Assembly: GCA_020445785.1 (NCBI GenBank)
Contig: JAGRFZ010000059.1
Location: forward strand, 1-64,000
DNA length: 64,000 bases
Origin: Rhodocyclaceae bacterium
GTDB taxonomy: Bacteria > Pseudomonadota > Gammaproteobacteria > Burkholderiales > Rhodocyclaceae
Direction of reading: 5' to 3'
The position numbers were made by a program, and so were the translations under genes. The notes below the pieces were generated by a model. That model was not told the DNA's origin. It saw only the letters and a list, made by a program, of their open reading frames with translations, and made no database searches. Positions 36,707 to 45,733 of this stretch are shown here, piece after piece; positions within the stretch are counted from its first letter, which is position 1, and each line of letters opens with the position of its first letter.

Positions 36707-37693
36707 GTGCCCGATTCTGACCCCGATCCGGGCCACAGCCTGGCCCTTGCCCGACGCGTATTGCATATCGAGGCGAACGCGATCGGCGCCCTGGCGGATC
36801 GGCTCGATGACAGCTTCATCGAAGCCCTGCGCCTGATCGTCGCCCGCAACGGACGCGTCATCGTCACCGGCATCGGCAAGACCGGCCATATCGGCCGCAA
36901 GCTGGCGGCGACCTTGGCGAGCACCGGCACGCCCGCCTATTTCGTGCATGCCGCCGAAGCCGCCCACGGCGACCTCGGCATGATCGCCGGCGACGACGTG
37001 GTCATCGCCATCTCCAATTCCGGCAGCAGCGAGGAAGTGCTGACGATCGTACCGCTGGTCAAACGGCAAGGCGCCAAGCTGATCGCCATGACCGGCAATC
37101 CCGAGTCGCCGCTGGCGCGCGAGGCCGACGTCCATCTCGACGCCGCGGTCGCCGAGGAGGCCTGCCCGCTCAACCTGGCGCCGACCGCCAGCACCACCGC
37201 GGCACTGGCCCTCGGCGATGCACTCGCCGTCGCACTGCTCGATGCCCGTGGCTTCGGCGCCGACGACTTCGCCCGCTCCCATCCCGGCGGCAGTCTCGGC
37301 CGCCGCCTGCTGACCCATGTGCGGGACGTCATGCGGCCGGCCAGCGCGGTGCCTCGGGTCGGCCCCGAGGTTCTCCTGTCGGAAGCGCTGATCCAGGTCA
37401 CACGGGGTGGCATGGGCATGACCGCGATCACCGAGGACGGGGACCGGGTGGTCGGCATCTTTACCGATGGCGACTTGCGACGGACGTTCGAACGTGGTCT
37501 CGACGTACGCGCGGTGCCGGTGGCCGAAGTCATGACCCAGGCGCCCCGCAGCATCGCTGCAGATGCGCTCGCCGTCGAGGCGGCCACCCTGATGGAGGAG
37601 CGCCGGATCAGCCAGTTGCTGGTCTGCGACTCCGACCGGCGCCTCGAAGGGGCGGTGACGACGCTCGACCTGATGCGTGCCAAGGTGATCTGA
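36707..37693 (+). CDS. kdsD: D-arabinose 5-phosphate isomerase
   Basis: A protein of 328 residues, the same length as E. coli KdsD. It interconverts ribulose 5-phosphate and arabinose 5-phosphate, supplying Kdo for LPS. The N-terminal SIS domain has VTGIGKTGHIGRKLAATLAS, ISNSGSSEEVL and LAPTASTTAALALGDALAVA. Two C-terminal CBS domains follow (MRPASAVPRV..., VGIFTDGDLRR; MTQAPRSIAADALAVEAATLM). The GTG at 36707 fits the length; a TATACT -10-like hexamer lies at 36662-36667. The order kdsD-lptC-lptA is usual, though kdsC, which normally lies between kdsD and lptC, is absent. Confidence 0.95.
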   Translation: MPDSDPDPGHSLALARRVLHIEANAIGALADRLDDSFIEALRLIVARNGRVIVTGIGKTGHIGRKLAATLASTGTPAYFVHAAEAAHGDLGMIAGDDVVIAISNSGSSEEVLTIVPLVKRQGAKLIAMTGNPESPLAREADVHLDAAVAEEACPLNLAPTASTTAALALGDALAVALLDARGFGADDFARSHPGGSLGRRLLTHVRDVMRPASAVPRVGPEVLLSEALIQVTRGGMGMTAITEDGDRVVGIFTDGDLRRTFERGLDVRAVPVAEVMTQAPRSIAADALAVEAATLMEERRISQLLVCDSDRRLEGAVTTLDLMRAKVI

Positions 37694-37721
37694 TGCACAA
37701 CTTGTGGCAGGGAAGACGGCG

Positions 37722-38288
37722 GTGAGACGCAGCACGTTCGAACAGTTCGTGATCGTGCTCGTGCTGGGGCTGCTGGCCGCTGGCACCTCCTGGCTGTTGC
37801 GGGTCGCCGAGCCGGACGAACCGCCCGCCGCCGAGGGGCTCACGAATACGCCCGACATGATGGTCGATCGTTTCACGCTGCAGCGTTTCGATGTGGACGG
37901 ACGTCGCCAGTACGTCTTTTCGGCAGCCCACATGCGACACTACGCGTCGCCCGAACGCACCGAGCTCGACCGGCCGGAATTGCTGTTCCTGGGTGGCGAG
38001 GCCCCGGTCCGGGCCGAAGCCATCCGCGGCACCGTGAGTGCCGACGGCGAGACGGTGCGACTTTCCGGTGACGTAGTGATGTCGCGCGCCGCCCTGCCCA
38101 GCCGCCCGGCCGCCACCCTGACCACCCAGGCCTTGACCGTTTGGCCGGAAAGCGAGCGCGTCGCCGGCCGCGTCCCGGTACGATACGAGGAGGGTCGCGA
38201 CGTCCTCGTCGCGGGCCGCTTCGATGCGGACAAACTGGCCGGTGAGCTGCGCCTCGGCGACGGCGTCACCGCCACCTTCAGGCGCTAG
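37722..38288 (+). CDS. lptC: LptC, LPS export bitopic membrane protein
   Basis: A protein of 188 residues. One N-terminal membrane helix (FVIVLVLGLLAAGTSWLLRV) is followed by a periplasmic OstA-like beta-jellyroll (MMVDRFTLQRFDVDGRRQYV, ELDRPELLF, AIRGTVSADGETVRLSGDVV). It carries LPS from the LptB2FG complex to LptA. GTG 37722 with GGAAG upstream is preferred over an earlier GTG at 37704. It lies 28 nt after kdsD and 7 nt before lptA. Confidence 0.92.
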   Translation: MRRSTFEQFVIVLVLGLLAAGTSWLLRVAEPDEPPAAEGLTNTPDMMVDRFTLQRFDVDGRRQYVFSAAHMRHYASPERTELDRPELLFLGGEAPVRAEAIRGTVSADGETVRLSGDVVMSRAALPSRPAATLTTQALTVWPESERVAGRVPVRYEEGRDVLVAGRFDADKLAGELRLGDGVTATFRR

Positions 38289-38295
38289 ACCGATC

Positions 38296-38826
38296 ATGAA
38301 AGCTGGCCTTCATCTCGTGGCATCGCTGTGGATTGCCCTGCTGCCGGCAGCGGTCCAGGCGGAGCGCGCGGATTCGGAACAGCCGGTGAGCATCGAGGCC
38401 AACCGCGGCTCGATCGACAACCGCAACAATGTCCACGTCTTCGAGGGCAGCGTCGTCCTGTCCCAGGGCTCGCTGACCATCCGCTGCGACAAACTGGTCG
38501 TGACCCAGGACGGAAGTGGTTTCCAGCGCGGCGTCGCCACTGGCGGCGATGGCGGCCGGGCGAGCATCCGCCAACGGCGGGAAGCCCGCGCCGATTTCGT
38601 CGAGGGCCGGGCCGACCGTATCGAATACGATGCCCGCAGCAAGAAGGCGACACTGATCGGGCGCGCCGAGGTCACCAGCGGCGGCGACGAAGTGCGCGGC
38701 GAGTACATCGAGTACGACGGCCTGAGCGAAAGCTATCTGGTCACGAACGGCAAATCGGCCGAGGGCAGCGACAACGGCGGCAGAGTGCGCGCGATCATCC
38801 AGCCGCGAGAAGAACGCAAGCAGTGA
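38296..38826 (+). CDS. lptA: LptA, periplasmic LPS bridge protein
   Basis: A protein of 176 residues with a signal peptide ([20 protein letters not shown], cleaved after QA). The OstA/LptA beta-jellyroll has [40 protein letters not shown] and [20 protein letters not shown]. It polymerises into the bridge that passes LPS to LptD. It ends in a short basic tail. The usual next genes, lptB and rpoN, are missing here; an enoyl-CoA hydratase gene follows after 40 nt. Confidence 0.93.
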   Translation: MKAGLHLVASLWIALLPAAVQAERADSEQPVSIEANRGSIDNRNNVHVFEGSVVLSQGSLTIRCDKLVVTQDGSGFQRGVATGGDGGRASIRQRREARADFVEGRADRIEYDARSKKATLIGRAEVTSGGDEVRGEYIEYDGLSESYLVTNGKSAEGSDNGGRVRAIIQPREERKQ

Positions 38827-38866
38827 CGCCACCACCATTCGGCCGACGATCCACCGGAGGAAACCC

Positions 38867-39643
38867 GTGAACTACGAGAACATCCGCAGCGAGAAGATCG
38901 ACCGCGTCGGCCTGATCACGCTCGATCGTCCGGCCGCGCTCAATGCGCTGAGCGACGCGCTGGTCGACGAAGTCGGGCATGCGCTCGACGCCTTCGAAAC
39001 CGACCCGGATATCGGCGCGATCGTCCTCACCGGCTCCGAAAAGGCTTTTGCCGCCGGCGCCGACATCGCGGCGATGGCGGATTTCAGCTACATGGACGCC
39101 TACAAGGGTGACTACATCACCCGCAACTGGGAACGGGTCAAGACTTGCCGCAAGCCGGTGATCGCCGCAGTCGCTGGTTACGCCCTGGGCGGCGGATGCG
39201 AATTGGCGATGATGTGCGACATGATCTTCGCCGCCGACACGGCGAAGTTCGGGCAGCCGGAGATCAAGCTCGGCATTCTGCCGGGCGCGGGTGGAACCCA
39301 GCGCCTGCCGCGCGCCATCGGCAAGGCCAAGGCGATGGACATGTGCCTGACCGCGCGCATGATGGACGCGGCCGAAGCGGAACGCGCGGGTCTGGTCGCC
39401 CGGATCATCGCCGCCGACCGATTGATCGACGAGACACTCGCAGCCGCACAGGCCATTGCGGCTTTCTCCCTGCCGGTGGTGATGATGATCAAGGAATCGG
39501 TCAACCGGGCCTACGAGAGCAGCCTGCAGGAAGGGTTGCTGTTCGAGCGCCGCGCATTTCATGCCGCCTTTTCGCTGGCCGACCAGAAGGAAGGCATGGC
39601 GGCCTTCGTCGCCAAGCGACCGGCGCGCTTCCGCAACGAGTGA
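38867..39643 (+). CDS. Enoyl-CoA hydratase (crotonase family)
   Basis: A protein of 258 residues, the usual length. The crotonase signatures are complete: the oxyanion-hole [11 protein letters not shown], the second [15 protein letters not shown] with the first catalytic Glu, and [20 protein letters not shown] with the second catalytic Glu. It hydrates trans-2-enoyl-CoA in fatty-acid or aromatic acyl-CoA oxidation. Two catalytic Glu plus the terminal KRPARFRNE make it FadB-N/PaaF/Ech-like rather than an isomerase. Start GTG 38867 with GGAGG 6 nt upstream. Being next to a phasin gene suggests a link to (R)- or (S)-hydroxyacyl-CoA supply, but that is inference. Confidence 0.93.
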   Translation: MNYENIRSEKIDRVGLITLDRPAALNALSDALVDEVGHALDAFETDPDIGAIVLTGSEKAFAAGADIAAMADFSYMDAYKGDYITRNWERVKTCRKPVIAAVAGYALGGGCELAMMCDMIFAADTAKFGQPEIKLGILPGAGGTQRLPRAIGKAKAMDMCLTARMMDAAEAERAGLVARIIAADRLIDETLAAAQAIAAFSLPVVMMIKESVNRAYESSLQEGLLFERRAFHAAFSLADQKEGMAAFVAKRPARFRNE

Positions 39644-39812
39644 CGACGCAGCAGCACGACGGCCCACTACACAGCCATTCCGAGGCATCGCCGGGCTCCG
39701 TCGAACACCGCAACATCCTTGCGCAACACGAACGATCGTTCTTCTCTCACCAGGTTGTTTTAAATCAACTTTTTTTAATTGAAACGAATTTGTGCAGTGC
39801 CGCAAAAAATTC

Positions 39813-39840
39813 TTGACAAGCACTCTAGAGGTCCTATAAT
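39813..39840 (+). promoter_or_regulatory. Near-consensus sigma-70 promoter of the phasin gene
   Basis: Perfect -35 TTGACA (39813-39818) and perfect -10 TATAAT (39835-39840), spacer 16 bp. It lies in an AT-rich island with T- and A-tracts (39755-39812) that could serve as an UP element, conspicuous in this GC-rich DNA. An imperfect dyad TTTGTG-N6-CGCAAA (39789-39806) just upstream of the -35 could be a PhaR-type operator; that part is speculative. Confidence 0.88.
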
Positions 39841-39911
39841 TCGACTCATACCGCAGCGCACAAAAACTCGCTGTGATATGGAACGAACCAACTACCCTGG
39901 AGATTGAGATA

Positions 39912-40469
39912 ATGTTCGCTACCCCCGAGCAGTTCGCCGCCGCCGGCAAGACCAACGTCGAGAACCTGCTGTCTGTCGCCAATACCGCATTTGCCAGCGC
40001 CGAGCGCCTGACCGCGCTGAACCTGAACACCGCGCGTGCCGTGCTCGAGGACGGCGTTGCCAACGCCAAGTCGCTGCTTGCCGCCAAGGACGTGCAGGAG
40101 CTGGTTTCCCTGCAGGCCACGATGACCCAGCCGATGGTCGAGAAGGCCGTTGCCTACTCGCGCAACGTGTACGAAATCGCGACCCAGGCTCAGGAAGAGC
40201 TGTCGAAGCTGGTCGAGGCGCAACTGACCGAAGCCAACAAGAGCGTCGCCGAAGCCCTCGACAAGGCTGCCAAGTCGGCGCCCGCCGGTTCCGACGTGGC
40301 CGTGGCTGCGGTCAAGTCCGCCATCGCCGCCGCCAACTCGGCCTACGACAGCATGACCAAGGCCGCCAAGCAGGTTGCCGAGATTGCTGAAGCCAATGTC
40401 AATGCCGCGACCAACGCGACCGTCAAGGCCGTCAGCACCTCGACCCCGAAGTCGAAGAAGGCCGCCTGA
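39912..40469 (+). CDS. phaP: Phasin family protein (PHA granule-associated)
   Basis: A protein of 185 residues. It has the phasin_2 layout: MFATPEQFAAAGKTNVENLL, a mostly helical, Ala-rich amphipathic body without Cys (LTALNLNTARAVLEDGVANA, DVQELVSLQATMTQPMVEKA), and a Lys/Ala-rich C-terminal tail ending PKSKKAA. Phasins coat polyhydroxyalkanoate granules and are among the most abundant proteins when PHA is stored. The strong promoter, AT-rich leader and strong terminator match that. Start ATG 39912 with GGAG upstream; the in-frame ATG at 39873 lies in the leader. No PHA synthase gene is in the window. Confidence 0.92.
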   Translation: MFATPEQFAAAGKTNVENLLSVANTAFASAERLTALNLNTARAVLEDGVANAKSLLAAKDVQELVSLQATMTQPMVEKAVAYSRNVYEIATQAQEELSKLVEAQLTEANKSVAEALDKAAKSAPAGSDVAVAAVKSAIAAANSAYDSMTKAAKQVAEIAEANVNAATNATVKAVSTSTPKSKKAA

Positions 40470-40492
40470 GTCACCCGTACTCGGTAGCAAGA

Positions 40493-40521
40493 AGAAGCCC
40501 CGCCCTGGCGGGGCTTCTTTT
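40493..40521 (+). terminator. Rho-independent terminator of the phasin gene
   Basis: A 12-bp perfect stem, AGAAGCCCCGCC at 40493-40504 with GGCGGGGCTTCT at 40507-40518. The formal loop is 2 nt, so the top pair or two will be open. It is followed by TTTT at 40518-40521, 23 nt after the stop codon. Confidence 0.92.
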
Positions 40522-40857
40522 CGTTCACCCCCGATGCTCTTTCGATCGAGTGCCGACTGGCAGGGCCGCGCTTCTGCATCGGTCCGTGGCCGGCCGCGGC
40601 GCTACCGTGGCCTGCCGGCCGGCAGCGACAATCCGGCCGCAGGAACTTCGTCTGGACGGTCCATCTGACCTGAGGAGCCCCTCGGTCCGCCGTGGTGCGG
40701 TCGGCGTCCCCTTCGCCGTTCCGAAGCGGCCGCGCGCTGCGATCGATCGAGCGCGGATTACGAGCAGGGACGGACGGCGCCGCCGGAAGAATCACGGAGG
40801 AGAGAAGGGGAATCCACTGCCGACAGCAGACGACGACGGTGGGTGGCACCGTCTGGG
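40522..40857. other. Intergenic region without recognised gene
   Basis: 336 bp between the phasin terminator and the convergent plsC stop. Several short frames are open on both strands, as expected from the GC content, but none shows a Shine-Dalgarno with protein-like content. I see no RNA gene or repeat. Confidence 0.5.
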
Positions 40858-41577
40858 CTACTGATAATGGTGCGGGAACAGGCGGTGCATTTCCGCCTCG
40901 ATCCAGGCCTGCGCCCGTTCATTGACCTGTTCCGGCGTCAAGCCCGCCGTGTCGATCGGCGGCCCGATGCTGACGGTGACCTCCCCCGGCCGCTTGACCA
41001 GCGCATTGCGTCGCCAGAACTCGCCGGCATTATGGGCGACCGGAACCACCGGCACATCGGTGCGGGTCGCCAGGAAGGCGCCGCCGACCTTGTATCGGCG
41101 CTTGGCCCCCGGTGCCACCCGTGTCCCCTCGGGAAACACCACCACCCAGAAACCGTGCTCGAGCAGCGCCCGACCCTGCTCCTCGACCTGCGCCAAGGCC
41201 CCCTTGCCAGCCGAACGGTCGATCGAGATGATCGGCATCTGCGCCAGCCCCCAACCGAAGAACGGCACCTTCAGCAGTTCTCGCTTGAGCACGAAGGCGA
41301 CCGGGGGAAAGATGTGCTGCAGCGCCATCGTCTCCCAGGCAGACTGATGCTTGCTGAGGATCACCGAGGCCCGGTCGGGAAGGTTTTCGCGGCCCAACAC
41401 CTGGTAGCGAATCCCCAACAGATGGCGCACGAACCACAGCGTGATGTCGGTCCAGGTGGTGATCAGGCGATACCGGGTGTGCGGCTTGAACGGAAAGGTC
41501 AGAAAAGCGAACAACGCGAAGGGCGGCGTCACCACCACCAGCACCAGTGCGAACAATGCCGATCGCAGAACGTTCAC
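40858..41577 (-). CDS. plsC: 1-acyl-sn-glycerol-3-phosphate acyltransferase
   Basis: A protein of 239 residues. One N-terminal membrane helix (ALFALVLVVVTPPFALFAFL) is followed by the acyltransferase domain. The catalytic motif reads SKHQSAWETMAL, that is H-x4-E where many family members have H-x4-D. The phosphate-binding FPEGTRVAPG and VPVVPVAHNAG blocks are present. It makes phosphatidic acid from lysophosphatidic acid. The GTG start at 41577 overlaps the gmhB stop (GTGA). Last gene of the glyQ-glyS-gmhB-plsC run. Confidence 0.93.
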   Translation of the reverse strand: MNVLRSALFALVLVVVTPPFALFAFLTFPFKPHTRYRLITTWTDITLWFVRHLLGIRYQVLGRENLPDRASVILSKHQSAWETMALQHIFPPVAFVLKRELLKVPFFGWGLAQMPIISIDRSAGKGALAQVEEQGRALLEHGFWVVVFPEGTRVAPGAKRRYKVGGAFLATRTDVPVVPVAHNAGEFWRRNALVKRPGEVTVSIGPPIDTAGLTPEQVNERAQAWIEAEMHRLFPHHYQ

Positions 41578-42122
41578 GATGCGCCGCCCTCGTCGGTGAG
41601 GTGATCGACCACCGCCGCCAGATCCGGGAAGATCTCCACCCCCTCGGGCAAATCCGGATCCTCGCGGGTACGCTCGCCTTTGCCGGTCAGCACCAGATAG
41701 GGTTTGCACCCGACCGCGATGCCGGCCTGCAGATCCCGCAGACTGTCTCCGACCGTCGGCACGCCGTCGAGATTGACGTTGAACCGCTCTGCGATCTGCA
41801 TTAGCAGGCCGGGTTTGGGTTTGCGGCAGTCGCAGGTCGAATCGGCAGCGTGGGGACAGAAGAAGATCGCGTCGATGCGACCACCGACCGCCATCAGGCT
41901 GCGCACCATCTTTTCGTGGATGCTGTTCAGGGTATCCATGTCGAACAGCCCGCGACCGACACCCGATTGGTTCGACGCCAGCACGACGCGCCAGCCCCAT
42001 TCGTTGAGGCGGGCGATCGCCTCGAGCGATCCAGGCAGCGGCTCCCACTCTTCCGGCGATTTGATGAACTGGTCGGAATCCCGATTGATCACGCCATCGC
42101 GATCCAGAATGATGACTTTCAT
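41574..42122 (-). CDS. gmhB: D-glycero-D-manno-heptose 1,7-bisphosphate 7-phosphatase
   Basis: A protein of 182 residues of the HAD family. It has the nucleophile motif ILDRDGVIN, the motif-II Ser/Thr in LASNQSGVGRG, the GmhB zinc-binding pattern CPHAADSTCDCRKPKP, and the terminal metal motif VGDSLRDLQAG. It removes the C7 phosphate during ADP-heptose synthesis for LPS core. The start ATG 42122 is preceded by GGGGGGAAG. It overlaps plsC by 4 nt. Confidence 0.95.
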   Translation of the reverse strand: MKVIILDRDGVINRDSDQFIKSPEEWEPLPGSLEAIARLNEWGWRVVLASNQSGVGRGLFDMDTLNSIHEKMVRSLMAVGGRIDAIFFCPHAADSTCDCRKPKPGLLMQIAERFNVNLDGVPTVGDSLRDLQAGIAVGCKPYLVLTGKGERTREDPDLPEGVEIFPDLAAVVDHLTDEGGAS

Positions 42123-42169
42123 CGACTTCCCCCCTGGAGGCCGGCTGCGGGCAAGGCGCTTGGCCAAGG

Positions 42170-44254
42170 TCAGGACAACCGCGACAGGTCGGCGACCTGA
42201 TTCATCAGTCCGGCCAGTTGTGACAGCAGCGCCAAGCGATTGCGGCGGGTGAGCGGTTCATCCACGTTGACCATGACGTCGGTGAAGAAGCGATCGACGT
42301 CGTCCCGCAGCCCGGCCAGGACCTTCAGCGACTCGGCGTAGTCGCGATTGTCGAAATGCGAGCGTGCCAGCGGCGCCAGCTCCGCCATACGCCGAAACAA
42401 GGCTTTCTCGGCATCTTCCTGCAGCAGTGCCAGATCGGGTTCGCCGACCGCCTCGCCGCTCTTCTTCAGAATATTCACGATGCGCTTGTTCGCAGCCGCC
42501 AGAGACTCGGCCTCCGGCAATTGCTGGAAGGCCTGCACCGCCGCCAGCCGCGCCGGCACCAGGTCGGCACGTGTCGATTGCAGCGCCAACACCGCGTCGA
42601 TCGCCGCCGCTGGTTCGCCGTTGTCCCGCAACTGGTTGCGCAGCCGCTCCAGCATGAACGCCAGCAACTGCCGTTCGAATTCCGGCTGATCGAGCACGCC
42701 GGCACCGAATCCGCCGGCGGCATCCGCAATCAGGTCGTCGAGCTCGAGCGGGAGCGGCGACTCGATCAGAATGCGCAGCACGCCCAGGGCTGCACGTCGC
42801 AGGCCGAAAGGATCCTTGTCCCCGGTCGGCACCTGGCCGATGCCGAAGAAGCCGACCAGTGCGTCGAGCTTGTCCGCCAATGCCGTGGCCCGCGCGGCAT
42901 TGCCGGCGGGCAGGGCATCGCCGGCGAATCGGGGCAGATAGTGCTCGGCGATCGCGTCGGCGACCTCGGCCGGCTCGCCGTCGTGGCGGGCGTAGTAGCG
43001 GCCCATGACTCCTTGGAGTTCCGGAAACTCGCCGACCATCTCGCACACCAGATCGGCCTTGGACAAGCGTGCGGCCCGCCGCGCCAGGTCGACGTCCGCC
43101 TTGAGGTGGCCGGCGATGATGCCGGCCAAGCGCTCGACCCGGCCGATGCGCTCGAACTGACTGCCCAGGCGATTGTGATAGACGACGTTCTGGAGCCGCG
43201 GCAGGCGGCTCTCGAGGCTCTGCTTGAGATCCTGCTGGAAGAAGAAGCGCGCATCGGACAAGCGCGGGCGAACCACCCGTTGGTTGCCGAGCACGATGTT
43301 CGCCGGGTCGGCCAACTGCATGTTGGAGACGATCAGAAACCGGTTCGACAACCGGCCGTCGCCGTCGAACAGCGGAAAATACTTCTGGTTGGCGCGCATC
43401 GTCAGGATCAGGCACTCCTGCGGAACGCTCAGGAATTCCTCCTCGAACGCGCCCACATAGACGCTCGGATGCTCCACCAGCGCAGTGACCTCGTCGAGCA
43501 GGTCGGTGTACTCGCCGAGCGAGGCCCGCAGGCTGGCTGCCTCGGCCAGCAACAGGTCTTCGATCATGCGGCGACGATCGCCGAAGTGCGCCACCACCTT
43601 GCCCTCGGCGCGCAGCGTCGGTTCGTAGGCATCGGCGGTGGCGATGTCGATGTCGCCACGGCTCATGAAGCGATGACCGCGGGTCGTGCGACCCGCATCC
43701 AGTTCGAGCACCCGGCCATCGACGACACGATCGCCGTGCAGCATCAAGAGCTTATGCACGGGCCGGACGAAGGTCGCATCGCCATCGCCCCAGCGCATCA
43801 CCTTGGGAATCGGCAGCGCCTTGACGGCCTCCTGCACGACATCGGCGAGCACGTCGGCGAGACGGTCTCCGGGCACGCGCCGGGTATGGAACAAAGCCTC
43901 GGCCTTGCCATCCACCCGCCGCTCGAAGCCGGGTACCGCATCCTCGGGAATGCCTTTCGCCGCCATCTTCTTGCGCAGTGCCGCGGTCGGCATGCCATCG
44001 GCGTCGAGCGCGACCGAGACCGGCATCAACTTCTCGGTGACGTTGCGCTCGGGCGCTTCCGGCAAGACGTCGGCGACCGTCACGGCCAGGCGGCGGGGCG
44101 AGGCAAAGCAGCGCAGCGTGGCCTGGGCCGGCGCCAAAAAGGCCGCCGCCAGCCCGGCGGCGATCGACGCACCGAAGGACTCGCCGAGGCGCGGCAAGGC
44201 CTTGGGCGGCAACTCCTCGGTCAGCAATTCGACGAGCAGGGTCTTCTGGCTCAC
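42170..44254 (-). CDS. glyS: Glycyl-tRNA synthetase beta subunit
   Basis: A protein of 694 residues, the usual length. It has [20 protein letters not shown], a family-specific start, [60 protein letters not shown], and a C-terminal DALR-type anticodon-binding domain. It pairs with GlyQ in the alpha2-beta2 bacterial enzyme and binds the tRNA. GTG 44254 overlaps the glyQ stop (GTGA). Reading upstream in the same frame gives only antisense-like text over glyQ. Confidence 0.97.
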   Translation of the reverse strand: MSQKTLLVELLTEELPPKALPRLGESFGASIAAGLAAAFLAPAQATLRCFASPRRLAVTVADVLPEAPERNVTEKLMPVSVALDADGMPTAALRKKMAAKGIPEDAVPGFERRVDGKAEALFHTRRVPGDRLADVLADVVQEAVKALPIPKVMRWGDGDATFVRPVHKLLMLHGDRVVDGRVLELDAGRTTRGHRFMSRGDIDIATADAYEPTLRAEGKVVAHFGDRRRMIEDLLLAEAASLRASLGEYTDLLDEVTALVEHPSVYVGAFEEEFLSVPQECLILTMRANQKYFPLFDGDGRLSNRFLIVSNMQLADPANIVLGNQRVVRPRLSDARFFFQQDLKQSLESRLPRLQNVVYHNRLGSQFERIGRVERLAGIIAGHLKADVDLARRAARLSKADLVCEMVGEFPELQGVMGRYYARHDGEPAEVADAIAEHYLPRFAGDALPAGNAARATALADKLDALVGFFGIGQVPTGDKDPFGLRRAALGVLRILIESPLPLELDDLIADAAGGFGAGVLDQPEFERQLLAFMLERLRNQLRDNGEPAAAIDAVLALQSTRADLVPARLAAVQAFQQLPEAESLAAANKRIVNILKKSGEAVGEPDLALLQEDAEKALFRRMAELAPLARSHFDNRDYAESLKVLAGLRDDVDRFFTDVMVNVDEPLTRRNRLALLSQLAGLMNQVADLSRLS

Positions 44255-45165
44255 TGGACGGCCTCCTGCCGGGCGAGCATCGGAAAGCCCAGGGCCTCCC
44301 GAGACGCGTGATAGGCGGCAGCGACGGCTCGTGACAGATTGCGGATACGGCCGATGTAGGCCGCCCGCTCCGTGACCGAGATTGCGCCACGCGCATCGAG
44401 CAGATTGAAGGTGTGTCCCGCCTTCAACACCATTTCGTACGCCGGCAGGGCGAGCCCGACCGCCATCAGCCGCTTGGCTTCGGCTTCGAAGTTGCCGAAC
44501 TGCTGGAACAGGAAGTCCACGTTGGCCTGCTCGAAGTTGTAGGTGGATTGCTCGACCTCGTTTTGATGGAAGACGTCGCCATAGCGCACTTCGGTACCGT
44601 CGGGATAGACCGTCCACACCAGGTCATAGACGTTCTCGACGTCCTGCAGATACATCGCCAGCCGTTCGATGCCGTAGGTGATCTCTCCCAGCACCGGCTT
44701 GCAGTCGAGCCCGCCGACCTGCTGGAAATAGGTGAACTGGGTGACCTCCATGCCGTCCAGCCAGACCTCCCAGCCAAGGCCCCAGGCGCCCAGGGTCGGA
44801 TTTTCCCAGTCGTCCTCGACGAAGCGGATGTCGTGCTGCTTGGGATCGATGCCGAGGGCGCGCAGGCTGTCGAGATAGCGTTCCTGGATGTCGAGCGGCG
44901 AGGGCTTGAGCACCACCTGATACTGATAGTAGTGCTGCAGGCGGTTGGGGTTGTCGCCGTAGCGTCCGTCCTTGGGGCGGCGCGACGGCTGCACGTAGGC
45001 GGCGTTCCACGGCTCCGGGCCGATTGCCCGCAGAAAGGTCGCAGTGTGGGAAGTGCCGGCCCCGACTTCGAGGTCGTAGGGTTGGAGCAGGACGCACCCC
45101 TGCTCTCCCCAGAAATTCTGCAGCGTCAGAATGAGCTGCTGAAAGGTCGCTTTGCTTGCAGTCAT
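44251..45165 (-). CDS. glyQ: Glycyl-tRNA synthetase alpha subunit
   Basis: A protein of 304 residues. It starts [20 protein letters not shown] and continues [40 protein letters not shown] (class II motif 2 region) and [20 protein letters not shown]. It forms the catalytic subunit that activates glycine. The start codon ATG 45165 is supported by the family N-terminus. A 4-nt overlap joins it to glyS. Confidence 0.97.
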   Translation of the reverse strand: MTASKATFQQLILTLQNFWGEQGCVLLQPYDLEVGAGTSHTATFLRAIGPEPWNAAYVQPSRRPKDGRYGDNPNRLQHYYQYQVVLKPSPLDIQERYLDSLRALGIDPKQHDIRFVEDDWENPTLGAWGLGWEVWLDGMEVTQFTYFQQVGGLDCKPVLGEITYGIERLAMYLQDVENVYDLVWTVYPDGTEVRYGDVFHQNEVEQSTYNFEQANVDFLFQQFGNFEAEAKRLMAVGLALPAYEMVLKAGHTFNLLDARGAISVTERAAYIGRIRNLSRAVAAAYHASREALGFPMLARQEAVQ

Positions 45166-45260
45166 GGATTACCGCCCGGAACTGGCATCCGGTGGACAGA
45201 AAGACCGCGATTTTACTGTCTTTTGGCGCTGCCCTTCCATTTGCGACGGGCGCCGCCCCG

Positions 45261-45662
45261 TCACGGCTGCCGCAGGCTGTCGAGCGGCAGCGCCCACTTC
45301 TCGATCAGGAAGCGCAGCAGCGTCTGTTCGCCGCCGCTGACTTCGCCGTCGGCCTTGGCCGTGACCAGCATCGCCGACAGCACCAGCTTGCGCAGCTTGG
45401 GCTCGGTGACGTCGGCGGCGAGCTGCTCCAGCCGCTCGGAAGACAGCAGCGCGACGTGCTGGCCGCTGCCGCCTACTGCGAGATCCCGGCACAGTTCGAG
45501 CAACACCTGGTAGAAGCCTTCGGACTCGATGCCGAGCATCGAGAAGATGTTGAGCTCGCGCAAGCGGTCGATCTCGCAGTTGTCCAGTTCGCCGTCGGCG
45601 ACGACGGCCATCGCCACCAAGCGGGCCAGTGCCTTGGGACTGTCGGGCGGATAGCTGCGCAT
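45261..45662 (-). CDS. TerB-family protein
   Basis: A protein of 133 residues, all-helical, with the TerB/DjlA-N layout: LARLVAMAVVADGELDNCEI and, in a second half, LVLSAMLVTAKADGEVSGGE, both with the acidic DGE motif that binds metal in related proteins. Function unknown; TerB proteins are linked to tellurite resistance and membrane stress, but single-domain homologues are common. ATG 45662 with AAGGAG 6 nt upstream is preferred over longer in-frame starts. It lies between lnt and glyQ, 71 nt after lnt ends. Confidence 0.8.
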   Translation of the reverse strand: MRSYPPDSPKALARLVAMAVVADGELDNCEIDRLRELNIFSMLGIESEGFYQVLLELCRDLAVGGSGQHVALLSSERLEQLAADVTEPKLRKLVLSAMLVTAKADGEVSGGEQTLLRFLIEKWALPLDSLRQP

Positions 45663-45733
45663 TTCCGTCTCCTTGTGTTCTCGCATTGCCATGGAACCCC
45701 CAATGATGCCGTGGACCGGCTGCCGGCGCGAAT

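Noticed and set aside
36611..37933. Upstream extension of the antiporter frame (1096 codons in all)
   Set aside because: The added part is antisense to kdsD and lptC and has no domain; the antiporter begins naturally at ATG 36610.
40550..40925. Small plus-strand frames downstream of the phasin terminator
   Set aside because: No Shine-Dalgarno with credible protein content; composition is typical of random GC-rich frames, and part overlaps plsC.
45261..45662. Tellurite-resistance determinant
   Set aside because: A lone TerB-like domain without terZ, terC, terD or terE does not support a tellurite-resistance operon.
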